Origin: Bacteroidales bacterium
GTDB taxonomy: Bacteria; Bacteroidota; Bacteroidia; Bacteroidales; 4484-276
Length of the DNA stretch: 23,587 nt
Assembly: GCA_018400545.1 (NCBI GenBank)
Contig: JAGYLT010000007.1
Location: forward strand, 1-23,587
Direction of reading: 5' to 3'
Below, one piece after another: positions 21,385 to 23,587 of the stretch. The position numbers and the translations under genes are program-made. Under the pieces are notes generated by a model that worked only from the letters and a program-made list of their open reading frames with translations, ran no database searches and was not told the origin of the DNA. Numbering within the stretch: the stretch's first letter is position 1; every line of letters starts with the position of its first letter.

Positions 21385-23587
21385 CCTCAGGACACATCAC
21401 GGGCATACCAGCGCTTTCCAGCATGTTACCGGAAAGTCAGTTTACGTGAATGACATGGATTTTGGCCAAAATCTGCTTCAGGGGCTGGTGGTTTACAGCA
21501 AGTTTGCACATGCCCGCATTAAGCGGATCGATCCGGAAAAAGCAAGGGCGCTGGAAGGCGTGCGGGCTATCATCACCGCAAAAGACATTCCCGGCCAAAA
21601 TCAAATGGGGCCAATAGTTCATGACGAACCCTGCCTGGCGCAGGATGAGGTAAAGTTTGCCGGCCAGGCCATAGCCCTGATTGCTGCTGAAAATGAAGAT
21701 ATTGCCCGCAAAGCGGAAAAACTGATCGACATTTCATTCGAACCCGCTGAACCAGTCCTGGATATTAAAACCGCCATCGAAAACGGAGATGCCCTGACCC
21801 CGGTTCGAAAAATTGAAACAGGTGATGTTGAAGGTGTGTTAAATAAATCAACCCATATCATCTCAGGTGAACTCAAAACCGGCGCCCAGGAACACTGGTA
21901 CCTGGAAACGCAATCCTGCATATGTGTCCCGGTAGAATCGGAAACATTTACGGTTTACAGCTCTACCCAGCATCCGTCAGAAACCCAGGCCATAGTAGCG
22001 AAGGTTTTGAACCTACCCGCAAGCGCCGTCACCGTGGAAACCAAACGCATGGGTGGCGCCTTTGGCGGAAAAGAAACGCAGGCAAACCATGTTGCAGCCT
22101 GGGCCGCGCTATTGGCCAATGAAACCGGCCAGCCGGTTAAAATCCATCTGTTCAGGGATGATGACCAGATCATGACCGGAAAGCGCCACCGGTTTATTTC
22201 GGAGTACAGGGCCGCATTTGATGATGACGGAAGAATTTTTGCGCTGGATGCCGAATTGCATGCAGACGGCGGTGCTTCGCTGGACTTGTCCGGAGCCATC
22301 CTGGAAAGAGCCATGTTTCATGTGGACAATGCCTATTTTATTCCCAACCTCAGGGTGCAGGGCCGGGTGTGGAAAACGAACTATCCGCCAAATACTGCCT
22401 TCCGCGGATTTGGCGGGCCACAAGGTATGGCTGTTATCGAAACTGTAATCGATCGTATTGCCAGATTTCTTGGCAAAGATGCTGCGGATTTACGGAAATT
22501 AAACTTTTACCGTGGGCCAGACAGAAATACCACGCATTATGGGCAAAAACTCACCGACATCAGACTGCAAATATTGTACGATAAGCTTATCAAAAAATCC
22601 GGCTATTTCGATCTGCGAAAAGCTGTAAACGATTTCAACCGCCAGCATGAGTTCAACAAAAAAGGACTGGCACTCACGCCTGTGAAATTTGGCATCTCCT
22701 TTACCACGAGTTTTCTGAACCAGGCCGGAGCACTGGTGAACATTTATAAAGACGGCACTGTTCAGGTGAATCATGGCGGCACAGAAATGGGCCAGGGCCT
22801 GCACACAAAAATCCTGAATATTGCAACACGGGAACTTGGCATCCACCACAGCCTGATAAAAATAACGGCAACCAATACGTCTAAGGTTCCAAACACCTCA
22901 GCAACTGCAGCTTCATCGGGAAGTGACCTGAATGGCATGGCCGTAAAAAATGCCATCGACAAACTTAAAAACCGCCTCAGGCCCATTGCAATCAAATTGC
23001 TGAATAAGAAATATGATCAGGATTTCGATGCCGAAGCATTGATCTTTGATCAGGATGTTATTTTTCCTGAGGGCCAGTTAGACAAGAAGCTTTCATTCCG
23101 TGATCTTGTAAACGATGCCTACCTTTCACAAATCAGCCTGAGCGCCACCGGATATTACAAAACACCCGGGCTGCATTACGATAAAGAAAAAGGCACCGGA
23201 AATCCATTCCACTATTATGCTTATGGGATGGCTGTTTCGGAGGTGCAGCTCGACACCCTGACAGGCTATCATAAAATCACAAAAACATACATCGTTCATG
23301 ATGTGGGCAATACCATCAATCCAGGGATGGATATCGGACAGATTGAAGGTGGATTTATACAGGGCGTGGGTTGGTGTACCACCGAACAAATTAAATGGGA
23401 CAACAAAGGCACGTTGATGACCCATTCGCCCGACACCTATAAAATCCCCGGAGTGCGGGATATACCGGAGGTTTTTGATGTGGAAATAATGGAGAACATC
23501 CCGAACCCAAATACCATTCACAACAGCAAGGCGGTAGGAGAACCGCCGTTTATGCTCGCCTTTTCGGTGTGGCTGGCCATCAAGGAC
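21374..23587 (+). CDS. xdhB: Xanthine dehydrogenase large, molybdopterin-binding subunit (3' end cut by the window)
   Basis: Catalytic subunit carrying the molybdenum cofactor. ATG at 21374 opens 738 codons with no stop up to the window edge; complete relatives are about 760-790 residues, so only the C-terminal tip is missing. Seen: aldehyde oxidase a/b hammerhead domain (about 10-125), QEHWYLE at 172-178, GGAFGGKE at 227-234, AFRGFGGPQG at 342-351, GGTEMGQGLHTK near 472-483, and AVGEPP at 720-725. By comparison with bovine xanthine oxidase, Glu234, Arg344 and Glu723 correspond to Glu802, Arg880 and Glu1261. Glu234 and Arg344 distinguish xanthine from aldehyde oxidisers, so xanthine or hypoxanthine is the likely substrate. 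Assembly would need an XdhC-like factor, not in view. Confidence 0.93.
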   Translation, partial: MKDNLRTHHGHTSAFQHVTGKSVYVNDMDFGQNLLQGLVVYSKFAHARIKRIDPEKARALEGVRAIITAKDIPGQNQMGPIVHDEPCLAQDEVKFAGQAIALIAAENEDIARKAEKLIDISFEPAEPVLDIKTAIENGDALTPVRKIETGDVEGVLNKSTHIISGELKTGAQEHWYLETQSCICVPVESETFTVYSSTQHPSETQAIVAKVLNLPASAVTVETKRMGGAFGGKETQANHVAAWAALLANETGQPVKIHLFRDDDQIMTGKRHRFISEYRAAFDDDGRIFALDAELHADGGASLDLSGAILERAMFHVDNAYFIPNLRVQGRVWKTNYPPNTAFRGFGGPQGMAVIETVIDRIARFLGKDAADLRKLNFYRGPDRNTTHYGQKLTDIRLQILYDKLIKKSGYFDLRKAVNDFNRQHEFNKKGLALTPVKFGISFTTSFLNQAGALVNIYKDGTVQVNHGGTEMGQGLHTKILNIATRELGIHHSLIKITATNTSKVPNTSATAASSGSDLNGMAVKNAIDKLKNRLRPIAIKLLNKKYDQDFDAEALIFDQDVIFPEGQLDKKLSFRDLVNDAYLSQISLSATGYYKTPGLHYDKEKGTGNPFHYYAYGMAVSEVQLDTLTGYHKITKTYIVHDVGNTINPGMDIGQIEGGFIQGVGWCTTEQIKWDNKGTLMTHSPDTYKIPGVRDIPEVFDVEIMENIPNPNTIHNSKAVGEPPFMLAFSVWLAIKD

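Noticed and set aside
18302..23587. Symporter plus xdhAB as a complete purine-degradation island
   Set aside because: No urate oxidase, allantoinase, xdhC or regulator is in view, and the window ends inside xdhB.

Overview
The window looks like chromosomal DNA of a Bacteroidota member, probably on the Bacteroidales/Marinilabiliales side. The grounds are a PorT-type outer-membrane protein of the type IX secretion system next to ubiE, a DUF4271 protein next to a HemD-like protein, Bacteroidota-style promoter boxes (TAnnTTTG) before many genes, few Shine-Dalgarno sequences, several apparent TTG starts, and AT-rich spacers between genes of moderate GC. No phage, insertion sequence, CRISPR array, tRNA or rRNA was seen.

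Layout. (1) 105-3468, plus strand: heptose-7-phosphate kinase-like PfkB protein, menaquinone methyltransferase ubiE, porT, and a conserved protein I cannot name. (2) 3655-6333: one large protein joining an ADP-forming acyl-CoA synthetase to a GNAT acetyltransferase, followed by a terminator. (3) 6626-10482: DUF4271 membrane protein, HemD-like protein, rnpA and an S41 processing protease, closed by a strong terminator. (4) 10602-12460: cytidine deaminase, acyl-CoA thioesterase and a ChaN-like exported protein. (5) 12457-13229, minus strand: GtrA-like membrane protein and thioredoxin. (6) 13230-13658: a spacer with two strong dyads and what looks like the decayed start of a short-chain dehydrogenase gene interrupted by a 26-bp tandem duplication. 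(7) 13659-14309: elbB. (8) 14398-16071, minus strand: an ECF sigma factor and a membrane protein that is probably its anti-sigma factor, with a duplicated cytoplasmic module. (9) 16072-16701: a 630-bp AT-rich spacer full of inverted repeats, including a perfect 20-bp pair. (10) 16702-17187: a small AT-hook/winged-helix-like protein with a well-formed promoter and two identical palindromes in its leader. (11) 17613-23587: a D-Ala-D-Ala dipeptidase lipoprotein, a convergent PutP-like sodium/solute symporter, and, divergent from the symporter, xanthine dehydrogenase xdhA-xdhB, the latter running off the window end.

Most of the window is housekeeping: envelope sugars, menaquinone, protein secretion, RNA processing, nucleoside and purine breakdown, redox. 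I do not see a complete new defence or mobile system. The parts least explained by known families are the dyad-rich spacer shared by the sigma factor operon and the AT-hook gene, the duplicated module of the anti-sigma candidate, the paired palindromes in the AT-hook gene leader, and the dehydrogenase remnant with its start-codon duplication.
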